Source: MADRE3 sp963718195
GTDB lineage: Bacteria; Desulfobacterota; Desulfobulbia; Desulfobulbales; Desulfocapsaceae
Assembly: GCA_963718195.1 (NCBI GenBank)
Contig: CAVQYQ010000006.1
Location: forward strand, 248,001 to 312,000
DNA: 64,000 nt
Reading direction: 5' to 3'
Under the pieces are notes generated by a model. That model did not search any database. It was given only the letters and a program-made list of their open reading frames with translations, and was not told the DNA's origin. Below, one piece after another: positions 9,196 through 18,478 of the stretch. Position numbers and translations under genes: made by a program. The first letter of the stretch is position 1, and every line of letters starts with the position of its first letter.

Positions 9196-11199
9196 TCACC
9201 GCTCTGATTGGCCTGTAAGCTCCAGAAATTCATTCTCAGAGATTATTGTTTTCCCCAGTTCCCGGGCTTTCTTGAGTTTTGAGCCTGCTTTTTCACCCGC
9301 AACCACATGGGTTACCTTTTTGCTCACACTGGTGGCGATCTGCGCACCCTGCTCCTTGACCAGTTTTTTTGCCTCATCCCTGGAGAGTTGAGTCAAGCCG
9401 CCGGTGAATACAACAACGGCCCCGGATAACGGCCGGGCAGTTTGACGCTGTTGGACTGCCTTCGGGTGGACGCCCAAGGCGATCAGGGTATCGAGCATGG
9501 AAGAGTTTTTTTCCGATTGAAAGTAGGTGAGAAGGCTATCGGCGGCCTGTTCTCCAATACCGTCGATATTGAGAAGATCATTTCTGGTTGCAGATCTCAA
9601 ATGAGCAAGAGAGCTGTAGTGATCTTCGAGCAGCGAAGCGGTTATCTCACCAACAAATCGAATGCCGAGTGCGGCAAGAAATCGTGAGAGTGACGGAGTC
9701 TTAGCTCCTTCCATTGCGCTCAGAACATTGTCTGCCGACTTATCCCCCCAACCATCAAGGGTGATCAGCCTGTCTCGATCCAGAGTGTAGAGGTCGGCAA
9801 TATCCTGAATCAGCTCCTCCTCGAAGAGCTGCTCAATATATTTTTTGCCAAGCCCTTCAATATCAAGTCCCGCCTTGGAGGTAAAATGGCTAAGAGCGCG
9901 AAGCTTCTGGGCGGGACATGAGGGGTTGATGCAGCGGGTTACCGCTTCACCGGCAACTCTTTCCAGTGGCGAAGCGCAGGCCGGGCAACAGGTGGGCATG
10001 ACGATTGCTCTTTCATTGCCCGTGCGCAGGTCTAAAACCGGTTTGACAATCTCGGGAATGACATCACCGGCACGCTGCACGAGAACCGTGTCTCCGATTC
10101 TGAGATCTTTTCGTTCAATTTCGTCTCTGTTGTGCAGGGTTGCTCGTGTGACTGTCGCCCCATCAAGCATCACCGGCTCAAGGATCGCAACCGGTGTTAC
10201 TGCTCCAGTCCTGCCGACCTGAAACTCGACACGCGTCAGCCTGGTCGTTGATTGTGTAGCCGCAAACTTGCAGGCGATTGCCCACCGTGGTGCCCGTGCC
10301 TTCGCACCAAGGCGGTTCTGCAGTGTGAAGTCGTTGATTTTGACAACCATCCCGTCAATCTCGTAGGGGAGGGTGTGGCGCTGGCTTGCAAGTGAGTCCA
10401 ACCGCTCAATAACATCATCTATCTGCGGACAAAACAGGTTGTACCTGCAGACGGGAAAGCCGCACTCCTGCAGATAGGCCAGTAATTCGGTCTGGGTTTC
10501 ACAGCTGACAACCGCCGAATCTGAGATCCCGTAGGCAAAAAAACGTAATGGTCTTTCGGCGGTAATCGTCGGATCAAGCTGGCGAAGAGAACCTGCCGCA
10601 GCATTTCGAGGGTTGGCAAAAAGGGGAAGCCCTTTTGTCAACTGTTTATCGTTCAGCTGTTTAAATCCCTCTTTTTCCATGTAGACTTCGCCCCTCACCT
10701 CGAGCAGGTTTGGCGGGTGACCAATCAGTTTCAGAGGAATTGCTGATATTGTCTGAAGCTGGGGTGTGATTTCTTCGCCGCTTGTTCCGTCCCCCCTCGT
10801 GGACCCCTGGACCAATATCCCTCTCTCATAGACAAGTTCCACCGCCAGACCGTCCAGTTTTGGTTCGGCAGAATAGCCCGAGGCTACTTCAAAATTGAGG
10901 AACCGCTGGATACGCTCTGCGAACTGGTAGAGGTCCTCACCTGAAAAGGCATTCTCCAGGCTGAGCATCGGGAGCCGGTGAGCGACCTGGCTGAACTTTT
11001 CAAGGGGGGGACCGCCAACTCGCTTGCTCGGTGAGTCAGGTGATTTCAGGTGGGGATAGGCCTCTTCGAGAGCGAGGAGTTCCTGAAAGAGTTTATCGTA
11101 CTCCCCATCTGATATGAGCGGATCGTCAAGAACATAATATCGGTGGGAATGTTTATTGAGGAGCTCGTGTAGCTCCTCAATTCTCTGGGCTGCGTTCAT
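9196..11199 (-). CDS. ligA: NAD-dependent DNA ligase
   Basis: The 667-residue protein has full LigA architecture: an N-terminal Ia domain (DGEYDKL), an adenylation domain with the KLDG lysine motif near residue 115 (AEPKLDGLAVEL), an OB fold, a four-cysteine zinc finger (CPACASP...CINPSCPAQ), helix-hairpin-helix repeats (about 445-570) and a C-terminal BRCT domain (about 590-665, VVFTGGL). It seals nicks in replication and repair using NAD+. The tautomerase gene ends 7 nt upstream of its start, so the two may be co-transcribed. Confidence 0.95.
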   Translation of the reverse strand: MNAAQRIEELHELLNKHSHRYYVLDDPLISDGEYDKLFQELLALEEAYPHLKSPDSPSKRVGGPPLEKFSQVAHRLPMLSLENAFSGEDLYQFAERIQRFLNFEVASGYSAEPKLDGLAVELVYERGILVQGSTRGDGTSGEEITPQLQTISAIPLKLIGHPPNLLEVRGEVYMEKEGFKQLNDKQLTKGLPLFANPRNAAAGSLRQLDPTITAERPLRFFAYGISDSAVVSCETQTELLAYLQECGFPVCRYNLFCPQIDDVIERLDSLASQRHTLPYEIDGMVVKINDFTLQNRLGAKARAPRWAIACKFAATQSTTRLTRVEFQVGRTGAVTPVAILEPVMLDGATVTRATLHNRDEIERKDLRIGDTVLVQRAGDVIPEIVKPVLDLRTGNERAIVMPTCCPACASPLERVAGEAVTRCINPSCPAQKLRALSHFTSKAGLDIEGLGKKYIEQLFEEELIQDIADLYTLDRDRLITLDGWGDKSADNVLSAMEGAKTPSLSRFLAALGIRFVGEITASLLEDHYSSLAHLRSATRNDLLNIDGIGEQAADSLLTYFQSEKNSSMLDTLIALGVHPKAVQQRQTARPLSGAVVVFTGGLTQLSRDEAKKLVKEQGAQIATSVSKKVTHVVAGEKAGSKLKKARELGKTIISENEFLELTGQSER

Positions 11200-11206
11200 G
11201 GGTTGA

Positions 11207-11392
11207 TCAGCCGTTGCTCAATAACTTTCCGGCTTTGGCAACGTTGTCTCGATCCGCCTCGTCGATGAAAAGAAGGACTGCTTCAGGAGGCTTGTTTGTC
11301 TCTCGGCAGATCACATCGGTAACTCCTTTACTGATTTTTTCCTTCTGCTCTTTTGATAAAGAACCTGCAACTCGAATGTTTACGTAGGGCAT
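11207..11392 (-). CDS. 4-oxalocrotonate tautomerase family protein
   Basis: The 61-residue product starts MPYVNIRVAG, leaving the catalytic Pro as residue 1 after Met removal, as in all 4-oxalocrotonate tautomerases. A longer reading frame begins 25 codons upstream, but this ATG is preferred because a GGAGG ribosome-binding site lies 7 nt before it and Pro-1 is functionally required. The core SKEQKEKISKGVTDVI and the ending VAKAGKLLSNG fit the family. The natural substrate in anaerobes is generally unknown. It sits directly upstream of ligA. Confidence 0.85.
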   Translation of the reverse strand: MPYVNIRVAGSLSKEQKEKISKGVTDVICRETNKPPEAVLLFIDEADRDNVAKAGKLLSNG

Positions 11393-11589
11393 ACTTTGTC
11401 CTCCCACTTGGGTTTCATGAACATGGCGTCCGGGGGCAATGGTGATAAAAATCAATAGAACATACATCCCCGCTACAGGGTTGCTTTATGGTTGAACCCT
11501 CGGTTTCTTCAGGCTATGCTACAGAGAGGAGTATATCAAAATTACTAATAAATTCATCATCTATAAACAGGTGAGGGGTACAAATCCAA

Positions 11590-12603
11590 ATGCATATTCT
11601 AGTTACGGGCGGTGCGGGATATATCGGCAGTCATACCTGTCTTGAGCTGCTGGACCAGGGAGACGAGATCACGGTGGTGGATAACCTGTCGAATTCGACA
11701 CCTGAGTCTTTGAAACGGGTTGAACGATTGACTGGAAAAAAAATTGATCTGCAGGTTGCTGACCTGCGTGACAAAGAGCGACTCAAAACGATTTTTTTAC
11801 GAAATAACCAACCAGTTGAGGCCGTCATCCATTTTGCCGGCTTAAAAGCAGTGGGAGAATCGGTGGAAAAACCGCTGCTCTATTATCAAAATAATATTGT
11901 TGGTACGCTCTGCCTGTGTGAAGTGATGGCTGAATGCGACGTTAAAAATCTTATTTTCAGCTCCTCGGCAACGGTTTACGGTGACCCGGAAACGGTTCCA
12001 ATAACAGAAGATTTTCCGCTCTCATGCACAAACCCATATGGTCGGACAAAATTGATGATCGAAGAGATCCTGGGGGATCTTTGTGTCGCCGACCCACACT
12101 TCAACGTTGTCTTACTGCGTTATTTTAATCCGGTGGGGGCGCATCCAAGCGGACAGATCGGGGAAGATCCTGCCGGTATCCCTAACAATCTGACGCCATT
12201 TATCACCCAGGTCGCCATAGGAAAACTTGAAAAACTGTCAATTTACGGTGATGATTATCCAACGCCTGACGGCACTGGCGTACGCGACTATATCCATGTT
12301 GTCGACCTGGCTAAAGGGCATGTGAAAGCCTTGACTAAAATAAGGGAAAACCCCGGCATTGTCACCTATAACCTGGGAACAGGTCAGGGATACTCAGTCT
12401 TGGAAATGGTACGGGCCTTTGAAAAGGCCAGCGGCAGATCTGTTGCTTATCAAATTGTCGGACGCAGACCAGGCGATATCGCCTCGTGCTATGCTGATCC
12501 TGCCAAGGCAGCTGAAGAGCTGGGCTGGCGTGCTGAATTTGGTCTTGAAGAAATGTGTCGGGATGGCTGGAACTGGCAGAAAATGAACCCGAATGGTTTC
12601 TGA
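11590..12603 (+). CDS. galE: UDP-glucose 4-epimerase
   Basis: This 337-residue short-chain dehydrogenase/epimerase carries the NAD-binding GGAGYIGSHT motif at residue 7, the catalytic SSSATVYG serine region and the YGRTK (YxxxK) motif, followed by the GalE-specific LRYFNPVGAHPSG stretch. The length matches bacterial GalE (about 338). It interconverts UDP-glucose and UDP-galactose for surface polysaccharide; UDP-glucose is also the donor for the sucrose operon about 2 kb upstream. It appears to be a single-gene unit. Confidence 0.93.
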   Translation: MHILVTGGAGYIGSHTCLELLDQGDEITVVDNLSNSTPESLKRVERLTGKKIDLQVADLRDKERLKTIFLRNNQPVEAVIHFAGLKAVGESVEKPLLYYQNNIVGTLCLCEVMAECDVKNLIFSSSATVYGDPETVPITEDFPLSCTNPYGRTKLMIEEILGDLCVADPHFNVVLLRYFNPVGAHPSGQIGEDPAGIPNNLTPFITQVAIGKLEKLSIYGDDYPTPDGTGVRDYIHVVDLAKGHVKALTKIRENPGIVTYNLGTGQGYSVLEMVRAFEKASGRSVAYQIVGRRPGDIASCYADPAKAAEELGWRAEFGLEEMCRDGWNWQKMNPNGF

Positions 12604-12883
12604 TTTTGCCAGGAAACCACCATCGTATACCTTGTTATTGAAATTTTCTATCTGTTAAATCCGATTTATGTATTTTTATACTACAAGTGTCAGCCCTTTG
12701 TCCACAAGGGTTTGCAGGCCATTTTTCGTCTATGAACAAATTGCACAATAATTTCGCACAGGTGTGGTAACTTTTCCCTGGTATTCCTTGATTATCGAAA
12801 AAATCCCTTGAATCAGGCAGTTTTTGGTGGTAGTTTTTTCGCACTTCACTAATGTAGGCAATTTTTGCACAACAGGAACACTT
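12604..12883. promoter_or_regulatory. intergenic region ahead of the Hdr-Mvh operon with repeated TTYGCAC motifs
   Basis: This 280-nt AT-rich gap holds four same-orientation copies of a short motif ending in GCAC after a T-tract: TTGCAC at 12741-12746, TTTCGCAC at 12752-12759, TTTTTTCGCAC ending at 12844 and TTTTTGCAC ending at 12870. GCAC starts are 13 nt apart in the first pair and 26 nt apart in the second. The arrangement looks like an operator or activator array, but no regulator can be assigned. I cannot place a confident -10/-35 pair. Confidence 0.35.
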
Positions 12884-13396
12884 ATGTATTCTACCGTAAT
12901 TTTCGGGTGTGGTAATCTTATCATGGGAGATGATGGCTTTGGCCCTGCTGTTATTGAAAAACTGGATGTTGATTATCAACTACCCGATTCAGCAACTGCC
13001 ATTGACGCGATGACAGGAATCAGAGAGTATCTCTTCGATTACCTGTTGAGTGAGGAAGGGCGTCCTGAACACATTATTATCCTTGATGCTGTCGATTTTC
13101 CCCAACGTAAGGCGGGTGATGTATTCCTGATCGACTCATCTTCGATTCCTGCCAAAAAGATCCACGATTTTTCTCTCCACCAGTTTCCAACGGTAAATCT
13201 GCTCCACGAACTAGAAGAACATACTGGTATTAACGTGACAATTATTGCTGCACAGATTGAGTATATCCCTGCAGAAATCGAGCCGGGACTCTCACAACCT
13301 ATGACGAGTGCCGTTTCAAAAGCATGTGAGATGATCATGGAAATGTTATCAGAAACCAGCCCCAGAGAGGTGACCTTAGATGATGTACGAATTTAG
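12884..13396 (+). CDS. [NiFe]-hydrogenase maturation endopeptidase (HycI/FrcD-like)
   Basis: The 170-residue protein begins with the hydrogenase-protease signature FGCGNLIMGDDGFGP; the conserved acidic residue region (DAVDF) and the nickel-site histidine region (SLHQFP) follow. Such proteases remove the C-terminal peptide of the large subunit after Ni insertion. The start is taken as ATG at 12884 (AGGA just upstream) rather than an upstream alternative codon that adds a non-homologous 20 residues. It is the first gene of the Hdr-Mvh operon and overlaps the next gene by 17 nt. Its likely substrate is the MvhA precursor encoded downstream, which has a 25-residue tail after the DP-U-MSCATH motif. 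Confidence 0.85.
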   Translation: MYSTVIFGCGNLIMGDDGFGPAVIEKLDVDYQLPDSATAIDAMTGIREYLFDYLLSEEGRPEHIIILDAVDFPQRKAGDVFLIDSSSIPAKKIHDFSLHQFPTVNLLHELEEHTGINVTIIAAQIEYIPAEIEPGLSQPMTSAVSKACEMIMEMLSETSPREVTLDDVRI

Positions 13397-14870
13397 AGTC
13401 AGCGAAATGGCGGAGGAGTTTGGTGTCCACAGGAACACCATAAGAAACTGGATTAATGCCGGCACCCTTCCTGCCAAGGAAGGTCCGGGTAGAAAGTATC
13501 TTATGCAGTTTGCGGATTACCAGGCCCTCTGTGAAAAGTTTGGCCGTGAGCCACTTATCAAACCCACCAGCTATGTCGACCTTGAAAAGGTCCAGAAGTA
13601 TGAGGCAACCAAGGATATGCCGGAACCGATGGTGCTTGGCCATCAGGAAAAGACGATCTACTCAGATGCCCAATGGGCAGACACCTGTCTGACCTGCGGA
13701 ACCTGTGCAAGTGCCTGCCCGATAGCAGGGGTTGATGGCCTGGACCCGCGGAAAATCGTCAGGATGGCAGTGCTCGGTCTCGAGGATGAACTGAAGGCGA
13801 GCAACTGGCCATGGAAATGCACCATGTGCGCCAAATGCGAAAATGCCTGCCCGGCAGGTGTCCAGATCATGGCCCTGATGAGACGGCTACGGGGAATGAG
13901 GGATAGAGACCTGGTTCCGGGACCCATCCACAAAGGTGTTGTGACCTGTCTTGAACGGGGAAACAACCTCGGTATACCCAAAGATGACTTTATCTATCTC
14001 TGTGAGGAGCTCGGTGAGGAACTTGTGGACGAGGGCCTTGCCGGATTTACAACACCGATAGACAAGGTCGGTGCACGTATCATGGTCACGGTAAATTCCA
14101 AGGAACCATTCGCAGAACCAGATGACATGAAATACTGGTGGCGGATTTTTCATGCCGCAGGGGAATCATGGACGATTCCGTCTGAGAACTGGGAAGGGGT
14201 CAACTGGGGGCTTTTTTCAGGTGATGACGAGGCGATGAAAACCATTGTCGGCAGGCTGGTTGACAACATGAGGAGGCTGAAATGTGAAATACTCCTCCTC
14301 CCCGAATGAGGCCATGCGTATTTTGCAACCCGGTCCGGGTTGAACAGATGGTTTCCAGAAGCACTGAACGAGTTTAAAATCATGTCAGTCTTTGACCTGC
14401 TCATGGAGTACATCAATGAAGGCAAGATCACGCTCGACACCACCAGACATCCGATGCGCTCTACCTATCATGACCCATGCAACTATGGACGAAAATCGAT
14501 GAAGGCATTTGGTGTTGCCTATTATGAAGAGGGACGAACTATCACCAGTACTGTTGCTCCTGACTATAAAGATATGGAGCCCAACCGCGAGAGCAACTAC
14601 TGCTGTGGCGCCGGAGGAGGTGCCTGGGCCATGCCGTTTGGGCCAGAACGAGTTTTCTATGGCCGTATTAAAGCTCGACAGGTGCAGGAGACAGGTGCAG
14701 AGCTGGTTATCACTCCCTGCCACAACTGTCGAGATCAGTTAATGAAATCACTCAACCAGGAATATGACCTCGGTATTGAAGTAAAGTACCTGTGGGAACT
14801 TGTTGCTGACTGCCTTGTCTATCCTGGACAGGAAGCGGGTGAAGCTGTAGAGGCAACCGAAGCTGATTAA
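13380..14870 (+). CDS. selenoprotein: DsrK/HdrD-like iron-sulfur subunit with N-terminal helix-turn-helix
   Basis: Read through an in-frame TGA at 14307-14309 (residue 310, Sec), this is one 496-residue protein. Domains: an excisionase/MerR-type helix-turn-helix (about 3-55, GVHRNTIRNWINAGTLP); two [4Fe-4S] motifs (CLTCGTCASACP and CTMCAKCENACP, about 100-160, HdrC-like); a degenerate first CCG domain ending PE-U-GHA, where DsrK/HmcF-type proteins have ECGHA; and a second CCG domain with HDPCNYGR, NYCCGAGGG and CHNC. Homologues reduce disulfide or trisulfide-like substrates at a non-cubane cluster. As partner of HdrA and MvhADG it would be the thiol-side catalytic subunit; its substrate (DsrC or another disulfide) is unknown. 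ATG 13380 or 13383 is possible. The helix-turn-helix fusion is unusual. Confidence 0.85.
14307..14342 (+). promoter_or_regulatory. Sec UGA codon and SECIS hairpin in the DsrK/HdrD-like gene
   Basis: TGA at 14307-14309 is followed by a perfect 6-bp stem (CAACCC at 14326-14331 with GGGTTG at 14337-14342) and the loop GGTCC. The first loop G lies 25 nt after the T of TGA. The GGTC loop is the feature recognised by SelB in the E. coli formate dehydrogenase SECIS. The coding frame continues unchanged beyond it. Confidence 0.8.
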
Positions 14871-14938
14871 GCTTCTCTGGTGAAGAACTGCGATGAAAGA
14901 GTTAAATGTCAATTACAGATAATAAGGAGGCACCTGTC

Positions 14939-17900
14939 ATGCTGGACACCAAAACAGTTGGATCGGTGATGATAGTGGGTGGCGGAATCACAGGTATGCA
15001 AAGCGCTCTGGATCTTGCGGATTCCGGGTATTATGTCTACCTGGTCGAGAAGTCCGGGGCTATCGGCGGAGCCATGGCCCAGTTGGACAAAACGTTCCCG
15101 ACCAACGATTGCTCGATGTGAATTATCGCGCCAAAACTGGTTGAGTGCGGTCGGCACTTGAATATAAAGTTGATGACCCTGAGCGAAGTAATCAATATCT
15201 CCGGAGATGCTGGTGACTTCCAGGTGAGGGTAAAAGAGAATCCGCGTTATGTGGACATGGAAAAATGTATTGCCTGCGGCGAATGTGCGGCAAAATGTCC
15301 AAAGAAGGTGGACAGTGAGTATGACGCTGAAACAGGAAAACGCAAAGCGATTTATGTTAAATACGCCCAGGCCGTTCCGTTGAAATACCAGATCGATGCG
15401 GATAACTGCATTCGTTTCAAAAAGGCTGGAGCCTGCGGATTTTGTGAAAAGGTTTGTCCGGCTGATGCCATTAACTTTGATGATACAGAAACGTTACATG
15501 ATATTAACGTCGGTGCTGTTGTCCTTGCGCCGGGCTTTGAAGCCTTTGACCCTGCAAAAGCCGATGTCTGGGGTTTTGGACGTTATCCAAATGTCGTGAC
15601 CTCAATGCAGTTTGAGCGTTTTCTTTCTGCCTCCGGGCCCACTGAGGGCCATCTGGTTCGGCCTTCCGACAACAAGCAAATCACCAAAGTTGCCTTTCTG
15701 CAATGTGTCGGCTCACGCGACGAGAACAAATGCGGCAATGGCTATTGTTCCTCTGTCTGTTGTATGTATGCCATCAAGGAAGCGGTGATGGCCAAGGACC
15801 ATGTCCCAGGTCTGCGGACTTCCATCTTCATGATGGATATGCGCACCCACGGAAAAGATTTTGATCGTTACTACCAGCGAGCTCAGGAGGATTCAGGGGT
15901 TCGTTTTGTACGTTGCCGCGTTCACGGGGTAGAACCGGAAGGAGACAGCGGAGATTTACGTCTCCACTATATCAATGAAGAAGGGCGTCAGGTTGAGGAA
16001 TATTTTGACATGGTGGTGCTCTCCGTCGGGTTGCAGATTCCTGAGCATGTCAAGCACTTAAGCGATATTGCCGGTATTAAACTGACAAATGACAGTTTTG
16101 CTGCAACATCTGATTTCACCCCGGTTTCAACATCAAAACGGGGTATTTTCACCTGTGGCGCATTTGCCGGTCCGAAGGATATTCCACAATCGGTACTGGA
16201 GGGTTCTGCCGCTGCCGCAGCTGTTGCCGAGGTCCTTTCTCCGTCTCGGGGGGACTTAACCGAGGAAAAAATTTTTCCGCAGGAGCGCGATATTGCCGCT
16301 GAAGAGCCAAGAACAGGTGTATTTGTCTGTCATTGTGGCTCCAATATTGCCGGCGTCGTTGATGTTGAGGCGGTGGCGGATTATGCAGAGACACTGCCTG
16401 GGGTCTCCCATGTCGAGCGCAATCTGTTCAGTTGCTCGCAGGATACCCAGGATCAGATGATGCGGACTATCAGAGAGAAGGCACTGAACCGCGTTGTTGT
16501 TGCCGCCTGCACGCCGCGTACACATGAACCGCTGTTTCGCGAAACACTCAAGGCTGCGGGGTTAAATGAATACCTGGTTGAAATGGCCAATATTCGCAAT
16601 CAGAATTCCTGGGTGCACTCTGGAGATCCTGTTTTTGCAACGACCAAGGCCAAAGATCTGGTCAGGATGGCGGTTGCCAAGGTAGACAAGCAGGTTTCCC
16701 TGCAACCGATCTCCGTACCAATTACCCAGAAAGGGCTGGTGGTCGGCGGCGGCGTGGCGGGCATGACCGCAGCGCTCAATATGGCTGAACAGGGATTTGA
16801 GATACACCTGGTTGAGAAGAGCGATACACTCGGTGGTAATGCACTCTTCCTTTCATATACCTGGTCTGGTGAACCGATCCAGGATAAAACCAGGAAGTTA
16901 GTGGAGGCCGTTAAGCGAAATGAAAACATCATCATCCATATGGGTTTCGAGGTAACCACGGCGGAAGGCTTTGTCGGCAATTTTACAACGACAATTTCCA
17001 CCCGCGACGGACTGACCAAGACAATTGAACATGGCATCGGGGTGGTTGCAACCGGAGCGCAGGCCCTGCGCCCGAAAGAGTATGGGTATGGCCGTATTCC
17101 AAACGTCGTCACTGCTCTGGAATTTGACCGACTCTACGAATTAAAAGAGCAGCATGTGGCAAAGGGCAAGTCGTTTGTCTTTATCCAATGCGTCGGTTCC
17201 CGCGAGGGTGACAGAATGTACTGTTCTAAGGTGTGCTGTACCCACGCCGTCCAATCTGCGATAGAGCTTAAACAGGAAGACCAGTCACGAATGGTCTATA
17301 TTCTCTATCGTGACATGAGAACATATGGACAGCGTGAATCACTCTACAAGAAGGCCCGTGCGCTCGGAGTGATCTTCATCAACTATGAGTTGCATGGCAA
17401 GCCGAGTGTCATCGAGGATAATAAGCAGGTGAGTGTTGAGGTCTGGGACCATGTGTTGCACCGCCCGATTAAAATCGGGGCCGATATGGTTGTTCTGGCC
17501 TCGGCAATTGTTGCCAATCCTGATGCTGAAAAGCTCAACAAACTCTACAAGGTATCCGTCGATGGTGACGGCTTTTTTCAGGAAGCCCACGCAAAATTGA
17601 GACCTGTTGATTTTGCCACCGACGGCATGTTTGTGGCCGGTCTGGCACACTATCCGAAACCGGTTGAGGAATCGGTGGCTCAGGCCCTGGCCGCATCTGC
17701 CAGGGCAACGACACTGCTGTCTAAAACTGAGGTGAGTCTGGATGCGGTAAAAGCTGAGCCGGATCTTGACTATTGTGATGGCTGTGCACTCTGTCTGGAT
17801 GTTTGTCCGTATAATGCCATCGCTCTGGTTGAAAGACAACCGGAGGAGGAAGGTGGGGCGGTTACCAAGTATATTACAGTCAACAAAGCACAGTGCAAGG

Positions 17901-18004
17901 GATGCGGTCTCTGTCAGGGCACTTGTCCGAAACGCGGTGTTGCCGTGCAGGGCTTTACCATGGATCAGATCAGCAGCCAGATTACGGCAGCACTTGCAGT
18001 CTGA
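14939..18004 (+). CDS. hdrA: selenoprotein: HdrA-type electron-bifurcating flavoprotein, double-module form
   Basis: Read through TGA at 15119-15121 (residue 61, Sec) this encodes 1021 residues. The ATG at 14939 is chosen over 14906 because AAGGAGG lies 8 nt upstream. Module 1: FAD-binding GGGITGMQSALDLA, then NDCSM-U in place of the NDCxxC cysteine that ligates the flavin-proximal [4Fe-4S] cluster, then two ferredoxin-type clusters (CIACGECAAKCP; GACGFCEKVCP). Module 2 (from about residue 395): CHCGSNIAG, HdrA-typical ACTPRTHEP and EMANIRNQNSWVH, a second FAD motif GGGVAGMTAALNMA without the Cys/Sec site, and two C-terminal ferredoxin clusters (CDGCALCLDVCP; CKGCGLCQGTCP). HdrA bifurcates electrons from MvhD between the heterodisulfide-type site and ferredoxin. 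The tandem layout resembles a QmoA/QmoB-like fusion. Confidence 0.9.
15119..15160 (+). promoter_or_regulatory. Sec UGA codon and SECIS hairpin in hdrA
   Basis: TGA at 15119-15121 is followed by a hairpin with stem TGAGTGC (15142-15148) and GCACTTG (15154-15160): five Watson-Crick pairs plus two G-U pairs. The loop is GGTCG at 15149-15153, and its first G is 30 nt from the T of TGA. It resembles the element in the preceding gene. Confidence 0.78.
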
Positions 18005-18050
18005 GAGGTTGATTGAAAAAGATGTCAATACAGAATGAAGGAGTAAGTCG

Positions 18051-18467
18051 ATGAGTTATGATCCTAAGATCATTGCGTTTTGCTGTAACTGGTGTTCTTA
18101 CGCGGCGGCTGATCTCGCCGGTACCTCCAGAATGCAATACCCTCCCAACGTGAGGATTATTCGAGTGATGTGCTCAGGAATGGTTCATCCTGAATTTATA
18201 GTGAATGCCCTGAGCCAGGGTGCCGATGGCGTTATGGTACTTGGCTGACACCTCGGTGAATGTCATTACCTGGATGGTAATTATAAAGCAATGACCCGTT
18301 CTAACATGATTGTCGAGCTTCTTGAAGATTTTGGCTATGACAGTGAACGCTTCGGGTTAACCTGGGTATCCTCGGCTGAACCGGATAAATTCGTCAAGGC
18401 AGTTACTGAAATGACGGAACGAGTTAAAAAGCTGGGACCTATAAATGATGAAGCTCAGATCGCATAA
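18051..18467 (+). CDS. mvhD: selenoprotein: MvhD-type [2Fe-2S] linker subunit
   Basis: The gene reads through TGA at 18246-18248 (residue 66, Sec) to give 138 residues. Conserved MvhD features are FCCNWCSYAAADLAG, RVMCSGMVHP and LG-U-HLGECHYLDGNYKA, where homologues have GCHxGDCHY. The Sec therefore replaces a cysteine of the ligand/redox set. MvhD carries electrons from the hydrogenase small subunit to HdrA. An AAGGAG site lies 7 nt before the ATG. The gene follows hdrA by 46 nt and precedes mvhG by 11 nt. Conventional annotation would give only a 65-residue stub. Confidence 0.9.
18246..18281 (+). promoter_or_regulatory. Sec UGA codon and SECIS hairpin in mvhD
   Basis: TGA at 18246-18248 is followed by a perfect 6-bp stem, ATTACC (18265-18270) with GGTAAT (18276-18281), and the loop TGGAT. 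The first loop G is 26 nt after the T of TGA. The loop is identical to that in the mvhA element. Confidence 0.78.
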
Positions 18468-18478
18468 GGGAGGATGAA

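Noticed and set aside
12635..12979. 114-codon minus-strand frame ahead of the Hdr-Mvh operon
   Set aside because: It overlaps the start of the maturation protease gene and the composition is that of random AT-rich DNA; no family features.
14310..14339. TGA at 14307 as a true stop with a separate downstream gene starting at TTG 14340
   Set aside because: The 10 codons between read GHAYFATRSG in the same frame, continuing the DsrK-like domain. No ribosome-binding site precedes 14340, and a SECIS-like hairpin is present instead.
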